A DNA stretch of 64,000 nt from contig NZ_CP030265.1 of assembly GCF_008843145.1 (NCBI RefSeq), forward strand, positions 1,409,001 through 1,473,000. Reading direction: 5' to 3'. A program made the translations under genes and the position numbers. Source of the DNA: Skermanella pratensis. Its GTDB lineage: Bacteria > Pseudomonadota > Alphaproteobacteria > Azospirillales > Azospirillaceae. The notes beneath the pieces were generated by a model. The model was not told the origin of the DNA. It was given only the letters and a program-made list of their open reading frames with translations, and did not search any database. Of the stretch, positions 27,486-35,904 are shown in pieces. Position 1 is the stretch's first letter; each line of letters starts with the position of its first letter.

Positions 27486-28127
27486 ATGTCAGCGTTCATT
27501 GAACGGCGAAACCAGGACATTCAGAAACTTTTTGAATTGTGCGGGCAGTCGGATGGCCGCATTGAGGTTGCCAGAGTCTCGGGCAACCCACCTAATGAAG
27601 TTGAGGTTGGGATACGTTTGAGAACAGCACCATCCAACCAGTACCCCATCTCTGTTCAGAACCTAACGAAGGTGCTTATTTCCCTTCCTTCGCGATACCC
27701 GTTCCAAGAACCAACTGCGACCATCAAGACACCCATATTCCATCCCAATGTCTACTCTTCTGGAAAGATATGCTTCGGAACGAAATGGCTTCCGTCACAA
27801 GGGCTTGACTTGCTCGTGAGGCGAATCGTTCAGATCATCACTTTCGACCCCACCATATTGAATGGTCAATCACCTGCCAATGGTACCGCTCTAAGTTGGT
27901 ACCGCGATGCTGTTCGACGGCATGCAGGAGCTTTTCCAACAGACACATTGACCCTGAGCGCATCGGCTACTCCCAAGAAAATGGCTTGGTCTGACGTGCG
28001 TGGTGAGAGTGAGGAGAGAACTACCGTCCAGTGTCCAAGCTGCCGGGGAAGCTTGTCGCTCCCTAAAGGTAAGTCTGGCAGGGTCCGATGTCCAAAATGC
28101 AGTACCGCATTCGAGGCAGAAACATGA
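27486..28127 (+). CDS. E2-like ubiquitin-conjugating enzyme with C-terminal Zn ribbon
   Basis: 213 residues. The UBC core is strikingly eukaryote-like: SLPSRYPFQEPTATI, the HPN tripeptide at 86-88 and the active-site Cys96 in SSGKICFG, followed by LDLLVRRIVQIITFDP and NGQSPAN. After a linker, residues 183-205 form a zinc ribbon (C183/C186 and C202/C205). Cys96 would receive the Ubl from E1. The ribbon may bind targets or the membrane protein encoded first in the operon, which also has a ribbon. GGGGGG lies before the ATG. Its stop overlaps the JAMM gene start as ATGA. Confidence 0.93.
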   Translation: MSAFIERRNQDIQKLFELCGQSDGRIEVARVSGNPPNEVEVGIRLRTAPSNQYPISVQNLTKVLISLPSRYPFQEPTATIKTPIFHPNVYSSGKICFGTKWLPSQGLDLLVRRIVQIITFDPTILNGQSPANGTALSWYRDAVRRHAGAFPTDTLTLSASATPKKMAWSDVRGESEERTTVQCPSCRGSLSLPKGKSGRVRCPKCSTAFEAET

Positions 28128-28684
28128 TTGTGTGGCGCGAACAGCCGCCGGATTTCCGCCAGCAGGAGATTGGAAAGCTGTTGAGACGCTTGCCCTTCAC
28201 AAGCGCCTGCATCGTCGCACTTGGAGATGGGTTGCGCCCCAAGGTTGTAGTTGCTCAACGAGCACATGAGGGGGTTTGGGCACATCTTTCTGAACGTAAT
28301 GTTGAAATGGGTGGACTGCTCATAGGAAGCGTGCACACATTAGAGGGTAGCACAGGAGGATTTGTCGTTGCAGTCGAGGACTTTGTCCGGAGCGAACACT
28401 ACGAGAGCACTGGCGTATCCTTGACGATGGAATCTCAAGTCTGGAATACTGCACGCCTGAGGGCGAAGGAGGAAATGTCAGTTGTCGGATGGTATCATAG
28501 CCATCCAAGTTTGGGGGCTTTCTTTAGCGGAACTGACAGAAAGACGCAGGCTCAGTTCTTCAGCCATCCGTATAGCGTCGGCCTCGTTATTGACCCATTC
28601 CGTCATGAGGAAATGTGGTTCTTGAGCGGGGAAAGCATTTCTCTGGACCTTTTTCAAATCTTTATCTCACCTGAGGTGTCGTGA
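28124..28684 (+). CDS. JAB/JAMM-domain metalloprotease (deubiquitinase-like)
   Basis: 186 residues from the ATG that overlaps the E2 stop by 4 bp; an in-frame ATG at 28088 is an alternative. The JAMM zinc site is complete: Glu in VEMGGLLIG and the HxHx7Sx2D motif in WYHSHPSLGAFFSGTD. Such enzymes cleave isopeptide bonds. Because the operon Ubl already ends in Gly, the likely role is deconjugation or editing rather than precursor processing. It is the last gene of the operon, followed by IS remnants. Confidence 0.92.
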   Translation: MIVWREQPPDFRQQEIGKLLRRLPFTSACIVALGDGLRPKVVVAQRAHEGVWAHLSERNVEMGGLLIGSVHTLEGSTGGFVVAVEDFVRSEHYESTGVSLTMESQVWNTARLRAKEEMSVVGWYHSHPSLGAFFSGTDRKTQAQFFSHPYSVGLVIDPFRHEEMWFLSGESISLDLFQIFISPEVS

Positions 28685-28855
28685 TTCGGGGGGAGAGATG
28701 CTATTCCAGATTATTCACGTAGCATCCCAGAGGGTCACACGACAAGGTTGCGGAGCTGATTTGAGGCGCGCTGATCCGTGGCGCGGGCCGCTCGGTGGAG
28801 GTGGTCTTGTGGGTGGGCGGGAAGGACTGTGGTCACGGGCACGCTGCCTAGGGCG

Positions 28856-29495
28856 TCACGGCGGAAGCCAGGCGACGCGGGCGGAGAGCCGGCGCAGGCT
28901 GTGGGGATAGGCGAAGTTGGACGACAGGGCGACCTCGATGCGCTGGGCGGTTTCCCAAACCCGGCCGGCGACCTTGATCAGGTGAGCGCGCAGGATATCG
29001 AACTGGGCCTTGCGCCAGAACGAGGCCTTGGGCACCCGGCCGCGCAGGGTGTGGAGCAGCCAGTAAGCCGCGGTGTGGGCCAGGAGGCGGAACTGGTTGG
29101 CGGTGGCCGCTGTGCACGAGGTCCGGTCGGACGCCAGGTGGAGCTTGTGGTCCTTTATCAGGTTCTCCGCCGCCCGCTCTAACAGTATCTGCTCTCGTAG
29201 AGCGTCCGGGGCGTGCCGGTCAATTTGGTCAGACGAAGCGGCAGTCCACCCCCTGGGCCGAGGCCTCAACGCGGGCCATGACGCGGCGTTCGCAGTCCCG
29301 ACTCCTTGCGCCGTAGCGCAACTCGGCGTGCCGGCGCACCTTGGCTGCCAGGTCGGCCAGGTCCAACCGGGCGAGGGCGGCGTCCTCGCCCAGGCCGCTC
29401 ACCCGCGCCTTGAGCACTGCGTTAGTGCCCAGGTTGAGGAGGTAGCTGACGCCGTTGGCCTCGCACCCGCGGCGCAGTCACGCGCCCGTGCCCTT
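28856..29495 (-). pseudogene. IS1380-family transposase remnant
   Basis: On the minus strand one frame gives LKARVSGLGEDAALARLDL through GVDCRFV. After a stop at 29229-29231 and a frame change it continues as AAENLIKDHKLHLASDRTSC and AAYWLLHTLRG, the conserved C-terminal region of IS1380 transposases. The N-terminal half is missing; an IS982-type gene begins just upstream. A frameshift plus 5' truncation make it non-functional. Confidence 0.85.
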
Positions 29496-29533
29496 CGGAC
29501 CCGATCGCGAAGCGATGGGAGGGCCATCGCCTC

Positions 29534-30355
29534 ATGGCGCTCACAGCATGGGTGGCTAATCGGTTTAACGGCGGGCCGGCGCCACGCGGGCCGCAGCCGG
29601 ATCTGTCGACCAGCGAGATCATCACGCTGCTGCTTGTGCTCCACAGTTCAGGCTTCAAGCATCTCAAGAGCTTCTATCACGGCTTCGCCGAACCGCTGTT
29701 GCGCGGCTACTTTCCCGGCATGCCGTGCTACGAGCACTTCGTCGCCCTGCAGAAAAGCGACTTCGTGCCGCTGGTGTTCTTCCTGCACAGTCACCTGGGG
29801 ACCAGGACCGGGCTCTACTACATCGATTCCACCGCCCTGCCGGTCTGCGACAATCATCGCATTAGCCGGCACAAGGTGTTTGCCAATCTGGCCCAGCGCG
29901 GCAAGACCTCGATGGGCTGGTTCTTCGGCTTCAAGCTGCACCTCGTCTTCAACAACGACAATGAAATTGTCGCCCTGCAGCTGACCCCTGGCAACGTCCA
30001 TGGCACCACGCCAGTCCCGGCGCTGACCCGCGACCTGACCGGCAAGCTGTTCGGCGACAAGGGCTATATCGGCCAGAAGCTGGCCGAAGACCTGTTGCGT
30101 CGCGGGCTGACGCTGTTCACCCGCGTCCGCAGGAACATGAAGGCGCCGCCCATGTCTTTACACGATAAAGCCTTGCTCAATGCCCGGAACATGGCCGAGA
30201 CCATCATCGGCCATATCAAGGAGTTCTCGTCCCTCAATCTGTCCAGGCATCGATCCGTCATCAACGCCTTCGTTCACATCATCGCCTACCAGATCAACCC
30301 GTTCAAGCCCAAGCGCAACCTTCAGCCCCGCTATCGTCTCCAAACCACTGCCTGA
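29534..30355 (+). CDS. IS982-family transposase, probably 5' truncated
   Basis: 273 residues with the DDE domain typical of IS982: YYIDSTALPVCDNHR, KTSMGWFFGFKLHLVF and LFGDKGYIG. The usual first 20-30 residues of the family are absent and the start at MALTAWVANRF is a makeshift Met. Downstream lies CCCCTTATCGGGG, likely the right terminus, but I see no matching left end before 29534. The element has probably lost its left part at the junction with the IS1380 remnant. Confidence 0.85.
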   Translation: MALTAWVANRFNGGPAPRGPQPDLSTSEIITLLLVLHSSGFKHLKSFYHGFAEPLLRGYFPGMPCYEHFVALQKSDFVPLVFFLHSHLGTRTGLYYIDSTALPVCDNHRISRHKVFANLAQRGKTSMGWFFGFKLHLVFNNDNEIVALQLTPGNVHGTTPVPALTRDLTGKLFGDKGYIGQKLAEDLLRRGLTLFTRVRRNMKAPPMSLHDKALLNARNMAETIIGHIKEFSSLNLSRHRSVINAFVHIIAYQINPFKPKRNLQPRYRLQTTA

Positions 30356-30412
30356 AAACCCCTTATCGGGGTTATCTAGCGAGCGATTGCCGGAATGTCG
30401 ACAGCCACGACG

Positions 30413-30940
30413 CTAACTCCGCTCCGCCTGTCCAACCCGTCCCAGCTTGGTCCAGGGTTGCTTTGAATTGGCCAGCACCGCCCCCGCGAGATCGTCGGGC
30501 GGCTGGATGCCCAGGGCAGCCATCACGGAGCGGAACTCCGCCTCCAGCGCTTCGCCGGTGAGCGGCTCGGCCTTGGCGGCCGGCGTGGGCGCGTCCATCA
30601 GCCCGTGCAACTTAGCGAGCGCCACCGCTGCCCCGGTCAGGGCGGCCGGTTGCTCGCGCTGGCGGGCCAGCTCGGCGGCCTCGATCAGAAGGTCGGTGAC
30701 GGTCTCCAGACTGACGACGCGCCGCTCCCGCGCGGCTTCCTGTGCCTCGATCATGGCTGCAATGATCCTTGGATGATTGAGGAGGTCTCGCGCCCGATAG
30801 CTGGCGCTCCGGCGGGTCATCTTCGGCTTATACGCCTCAACGTAGGCATCAATCGGCTGCAGCCCACCGAGCAGGTTCTCGACGAAGCGTTGCTGCTTCT
30901 CGGTCAGACCGGACCTTACCTTCCGCGTCGCCGCCGTCAT
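30413..30940 (-). CDS. Terminase small subunit-like protein
   Basis: 175 residues from MTAATRKVRS. The N-terminal DNA-binding region reads LTEKQQRFVENLLGG...DAYVEAYKPK and RDLLNHPRIIAAM, the terminase_2 (TerS) signature, followed by a helical segment and a low-complexity tail. TerS recognises pac/cos sites for packaging. No large terminase or capsid gene is present, so in this island it would redirect a helper phage packaging motor, as in phage-inducible chromosomal islands. That role is inferred. Confidence 0.8.
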   Translation of the reverse strand: MTAATRKVRSGLTEKQQRFVENLLGGLQPIDAYVEAYKPKMTRRSASYRARDLLNHPRIIAAMIEAQEAARERRVVSLETVTDLLIEAAELARQREQPAALTGAAVALAKLHGLMDAPTPAAKAEPLTGEALEAEFRSVMAALGIQPPDDLAGAVLANSKQPWTKLGRVGQAERS

Positions 30941-31315
30941 GTTGAGCCCACTTCGGTGCTGGAACACAATCGGTATTGTGTACATATATATAGCGCTTCA
31001 GCCACGATAAAGACACAAAATATGGCGATGGAGTGCGGATTGCCGCTGTCTCGTTCGGGTAGTTGGGTCAGTGGTCAAAGCTCTGAAATCCCAGTCGGCT
31101 CTGACCAGGGCAGCGGGAAAATCTTCGCCCAGGCGGTATATCGGCTATATCACTTTGCCCCTGCGGTTACTCACCTTACCTCGTAAGAGGCGGATGGACT
31201 GTGCCGGCGAACTTAATCGAGGTTGGCGAGCAACCCTCTGGCTGGAGGGGCGCCACCAGCATTTAAAAAGGCAGATCATGATCAGCGCTCACTTCGCCCA
31301 TGCCGGCGCAGGCCT

Positions 31316-31592
31316 GGTCAAGGTGGGTCAGGGTCTGGTCAGGGTGAACGCTGTATAGAAGCCCGCAGGATTGCTGGGCTGGTCAGGGTGGTCAGGGCGG
31401 TCAGGGTTGGTATTGTTGATGGAAGCACATGTCTGAGCAGCGGCTCTCAGGATATCTCTCACTGCAGCGCTGGGCGATTTGACCGATTTCACTGCGACCA
31501 CCCTGACTACCCTGACCAGCCCAGCATTTCCGCGGGCATTTCGCGCCGGCATCCTTGACCAAGACCCTGCCCATGCCTCTTTCACCCTGACC
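31316..31592. repeat. Iteron-like repeat cluster (candidate replication origin)
   Basis: The 9-mer GGTCAGGGT or a one-base variant occurs at 31316, 31326, 31337 (about 10-bp spacing), then head-to-tail at 31381, 31390 and 31399. Inverted copies (ACCCTGACC type) are at 31500, 31509 and 31584, with a weaker one at 31552. A more AT-rich segment separates the arms. It lies directly downstream of the primase-helicase gene, where P4/PICI-like elements place their origin. Confidence 0.75.
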
Positions 31593-31609
31593 AATGCAGG
31601 GTAAGGAGG

Positions 31610-34144
31610 CTATTCGTCCTCAGAACCCTCACCGTCAGAAACCGCTGGCCAGTTGATTGGGCCACCGATCGCGATCTCGAAAGCGGCGCGGGCGTCTCGC
31701 AAGGGAGGAAACCTGATGGACAGCGGTCGTTCACCGGACGAGTGCCGCGGCCGGTACATTTTCATAGTAGGTACCAAGCTGCGCAGTTGCTTCCAGAACA
31801 TGGCCTGTGGCTCCGGACGGTATTCAGCTTTCTGGTTCCCCACCCATATGACATATTCTTGGTACAGGCTGTTCTTTGACGCGCCTGTCATCCAGCAGTG
31901 GGCGTCGATTTCTACCGCTATAACCTGTATCTGGCTATCTGTCGGTTCGGGTGGTTCGTCGGCCACACACAACCGCTCGAACCACCAGCGTGATACGCCG
32001 TGCAGGCTGAAGAGCTTCTGCTCGATCAGGCCGGCCGTCGTCGGCGCCGTGCGGTGGTTCCACCCGGCAATGTCACGTCGGAGCATGTCGTGGAGGAACG
32101 CCGCCAATCCGCCGGCCTCCATCTCGGCGTTCAACGCGGTGAAATATTCCCTGTTGCCCTTCACCGTGTCAGGAACATCGAGCACCAGGTACCGGCGTGC
32201 GTCCTTGGCGGCCGGGACGGCCCAGTCATTGTTGGTCGCCATGATGACCCGCAGCAGGTTCGGCGCCTGGACAGCATCCACCCCCTTGCGTTCGATCATC
32301 AGCGTCGGTTCGGTGATCAACCCCTTGAGCACCCCGTCAGCAGCCCGGTCGCCGGCGAAGAAGGCTTCGTCGGCGAACAGGAGGAGCACGTCGCGCAGAT
32401 GGCCGTTGAAGTTCCCGATCACGTGTCTCGGGTTGGTCACCTGGATGCCGTGTATGCCGAGGATTTCGCGGAGAGCACGCCCCAGGGTTCCCTTCCCGCT
32501 GCCCTCACCGCCGCGCAGGACGACGGCCACCTCCGCCTTGACCATGGGCTGTTGGAACATGTGCGCGCACCAGTTCAACAGCCAATCGCACAGGCTGGTG
32601 CTGCCCGAGCAGATGACGTCGAGGAGATGCCGGTGCAGCAGCGGCCACTCACCCGGGCGAGGCTCGATGCCAAAGCCGCGCCAGAGATTGAAGGTGTCCG
32701 CCGGGGCGACTTGGCCGGGCAGAAACACCAAGCCGCCCAGGTATTGCCGGCGGTGTTCGTGTTCCAGCCAAGCATCACCAAGAGGACGCCGCATCGGCTG
32801 CCCGTTCTTCCGCCTGCCGACCTCAACCCGGTGGTTCGCGTACAGGGAGGAAATCTGGGCGGGGGAGCTGAAGACATAGACCGGCTTTCCAGTCGCGTAG
32901 TCGAGCTTTTCCGTCATCACCAACGTCTTGCCGGCGTCGAACACGACGGCGTGCCGCTCGTTCATCTTCAGGACCCAAGCAGGCGTGTCCGCCCGGTCGA
33001 AGGATCGCACGACGCAGCGTGCGAGATACCGGAGTTGGGCCGCCTCGGTGGTATGCTTACCCGTGTCGCAGGCCGCTCCATGCTCGAAGGCCCGCAGGAT
33101 GAGCGCGACATCGACGCCCGAGAAGCCAGCCTGCTTGAGCATGGACGCGAGGCTCATGTCCAAGCCGCTGCGGCTGGTGTCCATCAGCCCGGCGGTGTCA
33201 CCCTCCCAGCGGCACCGCAGGGGCTCGGACGCGGCCAGGGCGGTATCCAGGCCCGACTGGAGGGCTAGCGACAGGTCGGCCCATTCCCGGACTTCCAGCA
33301 CGCGCTTGGCGCGCATCTCGCTGATCAGGGCGGCAATGGCCGCCCCCATCTCAGGAGTCGTCATCGCGCTCCGGGGCCGGTTTGCGGGAAGGTCCATGGC
33401 CTCCCCGGAAAAAGCGGATGGTCCCGACTCGGCCAACAGCCGGTCCGGCAATGCCTCCAGCTGATCGGGCGAGTACTCCCCGCCGCCCAACCATAGAACC
33501 CTCGCCTGGGTTATGCCGCGCCCCTTGTCCCTTTTCTTCCCATGAGGAAAGTTCAACGTTCCCGGCATACGCATAATGCGGTCGGTGTTGAAGGTGTTGT
33601 CGCCGCCCAACGCTTTCCCGATGGCCTTGGCGAGCGCTTCATTTCGGCGTGTCGCCTCACCGTTCGGTCCGTCGAGGGGGTATGGCTCGGCAAAGCGCCA
33701 GAACAGCTGGACGCCGTTGCCGCTGTCGATGATCACGGTCGGCGGGAAGTCAGGATCGGCCGCAAGTTTTTCTGCAAGGGCGAGAAGCCTCTGGCGTTCC
33801 CGATCCCAGCCGCCGGGCTCAATCTCCTCGGCTTCTCGGGGGTCGATGTCGGCCCAAATAGCGAGCGCGGCGGCCATATCCGCCTTGGCCGGCTTTGTCA
33901 TTACCGGCCCGTGTGTCTGGTTGGGGACGAAGTATATGTTCGCCTGGTTTTCCTGATGGAACTTGACGAACTTCGGTACTCCGGCTTCGATCTCATCAGG
34001 ATCGAAGGTTCTGCCGATCAGCTTACCGCTCGCATGAATGGCGATCAGTGTAAAAGGGTTGCCTTTCGACCAATAGAGCGCAAATTCAACGGCGCCAACA
34101 TTCGGCTCGTCACCTTGGTTGTAGGATAATGCGCTTATCGTCAC
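31610..34144 (-). CDS. Primase-helicase replication protein of the island
   Basis: 844 residues. The N-terminal third resembles RepB/AEP-type primases: WADIDPRE (metal-binding acidic pair) and VIIDSGNGVQLFWRF. The C-terminal half is a DUF5906/D5-like superfamily 3 helicase with Walker A RGGEGSGKGTLG, Walker B-type VLLLFADEAFF and the sensor segment IMATNNDW. A single protein that primes and unwinds is typical of satellite elements. The iteron-like cluster follows its stop. Its start overlaps the stop of the upstream gene by 4 bp (ATGA). Confidence 0.85.
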   Translation of the reverse strand: MTISALSYNQGDEPNVGAVEFALYWSKGNPFTLIAIHASGKLIGRTFDPDEIEAGVPKFVKFHQENQANIYFVPNQTHGPVMTKPAKADMAAALAIWADIDPREAEEIEPGGWDRERQRLLALAEKLAADPDFPPTVIIDSGNGVQLFWRFAEPYPLDGPNGEATRRNEALAKAIGKALGGDNTFNTDRIMRMPGTLNFPHGKKRDKGRGITQARVLWLGGGEYSPDQLEALPDRLLAESGPSAFSGEAMDLPANRPRSAMTTPEMGAAIAALISEMRAKRVLEVREWADLSLALQSGLDTALAASEPLRCRWEGDTAGLMDTSRSGLDMSLASMLKQAGFSGVDVALILRAFEHGAACDTGKHTTEAAQLRYLARCVVRSFDRADTPAWVLKMNERHAVVFDAGKTLVMTEKLDYATGKPVYVFSSPAQISSLYANHRVEVGRRKNGQPMRRPLGDAWLEHEHRRQYLGGLVFLPGQVAPADTFNLWRGFGIEPRPGEWPLLHRHLLDVICSGSTSLCDWLLNWCAHMFQQPMVKAEVAVVLRGGEGSGKGTLGRALREILGIHGIQVTNPRHVIGNFNGHLRDVLLLFADEAFFAGDRAADGVLKGLITEPTLMIERKGVDAVQAPNLLRVIMATNNDWAVPAAKDARRYLVLDVPDTVKGNREYFTALNAEMEAGGLAAFLHDMLRRDIAGWNHRTAPTTAGLIEQKLFSLHGVSRWWFERLCVADEPPEPTDSQIQVIAVEIDAHCWMTGASKNSLYQEYVIWVGNQKAEYRPEPQAMFWKQLRSLVPTMKMYRPRHSSGERPLSIRFPPLRDARAAFEIAIGGPINWPAVSDGEGSEDE

Positions 34145-34842
34145 TGGACGTCCTCCTTGAAGGCAGCTAGCCGGGATTGCGTCCGGCGGATAAGGGCATC
34201 GGCACGGACCTGGCCGATGGAGAGGGCCACCATGTCATCGAACTCCTGCTCAGCAGTCTCAAGGTCGCCCTCTAAAAAGCAGTGCGCGGCAATCTCCAGA
34301 TCGCTCAGACCGTCGATCGAGTTGCCGATGGGGACTCGGTGGAAGGAGTTGGCCCTTTCGCCTGGCCTGATCTGGTAGCTGACCGTGGCCCAAAAATGCC
34401 CAGGCAACTGGGCCGGAACTTCCGCTCCGCGGTCTATCGCCGCCACTTGAAGCTCACCGAGCATCGTCTTGCGGAGGCGGAGGGACCGGCCGGGATTAGC
34501 GGCGAACCAGTCCCGGTCATCCTCCGCCCACGGGTCGGTGATCGCATCCGGAACGACGGCCACTACGGGCTTCATGTTGTGCACGGCCTTGCAGCCATCA
34601 CAGACGGCCAGGAAATCGCCGCCACTGGGCACGCAGAGCACGGGTAAACCGGGTACCGCCGGTGCGCCACAGCAGTCACACCCATGTGCAAGGAAGCGGT
34701 CCGTCGTCCGGTTGATCAAGTCCAGTTGGGCTCTGGTCGGCCTGTGCTTCCTTGCCCTGCTGCGGGATCGTGCCGCTTCTGCGCGGCGTTGACGACGGTT
34801 AGGCGAAGACAAGGGCGTGCTGGCACGGAACGCCTGTTCCAT
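34141..34842 (-). CDS. Unknown Cys-rich island protein upstream of the primase-helicase
   Basis: 233 residues. The N-terminus is Arg/Ser-rich and basic (RRQRRAEAARSRSRARKH). It is followed by CDCCG and CDGC, a possible zinc site, and an acidic C-terminal helical region (EGDLETAEQEFDDM). I do not recognise the family. It is coupled to the primase-helicase by a 4-bp overlap, so it probably acts in the same replication step. A broken copy of its first codons is visible at 38512-38560. Confidence 0.65.
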   Translation of the reverse strand: MEQAFRASTPLSSPNRRQRRAEAARSRSRARKHRPTRAQLDLINRTTDRFLAHGCDCCGAPAVPGLPVLCVPSGGDFLAVCDGCKAVHNMKPVVAVVPDAITDPWAEDDRDWFAANPGRSLRLRKTMLGELQVAAIDRGAEVPAQLPGHFWATVSYQIRPGERANSFHRVPIGNSIDGLSDLEIAAHCFLEGDLETAEQEFDDMVALSIGQVRADALIRRTQSRLAAFKEDVQ

Positions 34843-34996
34843 GTTATGATCTCTCCACTGAAGTATTCATTGCGCCAAACGAGCAGTTAGCGGGCGCTAC
34901 GGCATCGTATGGACTGGGGATTGCAGGTGCTCGGCAGGTACGGCCCTGCCGGTCACCGTTTAGTCAAGCCGCCTCATCGGTCAGGACGAGCGTGTT
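34830..34996. repeat. Diverged duplicate of an alpA-gene X junction, copy 1
   Basis: Aligns with 38540-38715 over about 170 bp: shared blocks include GCACGGAAC, CGAGCAG, GCGGGC, GCATC and CAGGTGC. The right edge on the minus strand encodes LVLTDEAA plus stop, like the end of the AlpA-like gene (AALTREAA). Confidence 0.65.
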
Positions 34997-34999
34997 CTG

Positions 35000-35551
35000 T
35001 TACGTTGGCTCTTTCTGACATGCTCGGATAAGCTCCTGGCATGCCACGTGCCGGCTGACCAGCCACTCCTGGAGTACTTTCGCTGTAGTTCGGTCACCCA
35101 TCTCCCAAGCGCCGAGCAGAGCTTCGAGTTCATAATGGAGGTTTGAGGGGCCCATGTCGTGGATGCTACGATAGTCGTAGAAAACTCCCCCCTCCTGTAC
35201 GATGACATTGCTCCAGTTAAGGTCGCACCATTCAGGCATCTTAGCGCCAGCCGGCCAGATGGAGAGCAGCTCAAACTCGGGATTGAAGAGATACGCTGCC
35301 CCGTTATCGGCGATCCACACGCCGAACGGCAGGCGCAGCTTCTGCCGGTTGAACTCATCAACCGACAGGGACCTGCCGGTGGGAAACCTCCGGAGAGCCT
35401 GCTGGACCTTGCGTGGGCGTCGCACCAATTTCGCGACATCCAACAGAAGCTTCCCCAGCAGTCGCGGCCTATGCTCCCAAGACGGCCCGCTGGATGGCAC
35501 GACGTTGCTGGCTTCCATATCGTGGTGGCTTGTAGTATGCTGTGTACTCAT
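35000..35551 (-). CDS. Unknown island protein
   Basis: 183 residues from MSTQHTTSHH. The middle reads GVWIADNGAAYLFNPEFEL and EWCDLNWSNVIVQEGGVFYDY, with no signal peptide, membrane segment or metal motif. I do not recognise it. A hairpin (GCTGCCCTGG/CCAGGGCAGC at 35577-35615) lies just upstream of its start and may attenuate it. It stands alone, bounded by the duplicated alpA-type junction and an IS256 element, and codon use looks like the island backbone. Confidence 0.55.
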   Translation of the reverse strand: MSTQHTTSHHDMEASNVVPSSGPSWEHRPRLLGKLLLDVAKLVRRPRKVQQALRRFPTGRSLSVDEFNRQKLRLPFGVWIADNGAAYLFNPEFELLSIWPAGAKMPEWCDLNWSNVIVQEGGVFYDYRSIHDMGPSNLHYELEALLGAWEMGDRTTAKVLQEWLVSRHVACQELIRACQKEPT

Positions 35552-35576
35552 GACCTTATAAACCCTTCTGTTTGAA

Positions 35577-35615
35577 GCTGCCCTGGGCCCTGGCTGCACA
35601 CCAAGCCAGGGCAGC
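35577..35615. repeat. Hairpin upstream of the unknown gene at 35000-35551
   Basis: GCTGCCCTGG at 35577-35586 pairs with CCAGGGCAGC at 35606-35615 across a 19-nt loop. The surrounding 353-bp gap to the IS256 element shows no gene. Confidence 0.5.
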
Positions 35616-35904
35616 GGATTGCTGATGTTGTCTTCCGATACGATTTGTGTCCGGGCTGGGCTGGCCCATAGATCACCCGATAAGCTTAGAACCGGTCACT
35701 GAGTGCGCCGACCTTGGTCTCGATGTCGATCAGCAGCCGAGTCCTTGAAAATCCTGCAAGTGAGTTATACCGCATTCAGTAAATGCTGACTCTTGAAGAG
35801 GGCGCACCGTCCTGGCGAGAGGCTTCTACCGGGGCTTGTGGGATCGGGCAGGATTGCGTCCGTCAAGCTGGTGTAAATTAGGAGGAGGCCATCAACACCG
35901 TAGG

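Noticed and set aside
31316-31592. CRISPR array
   Set aside because: The repeats are 9 bp, partly head-to-tail and in both orientations, with no unique spacers of regular length and no cas genes.
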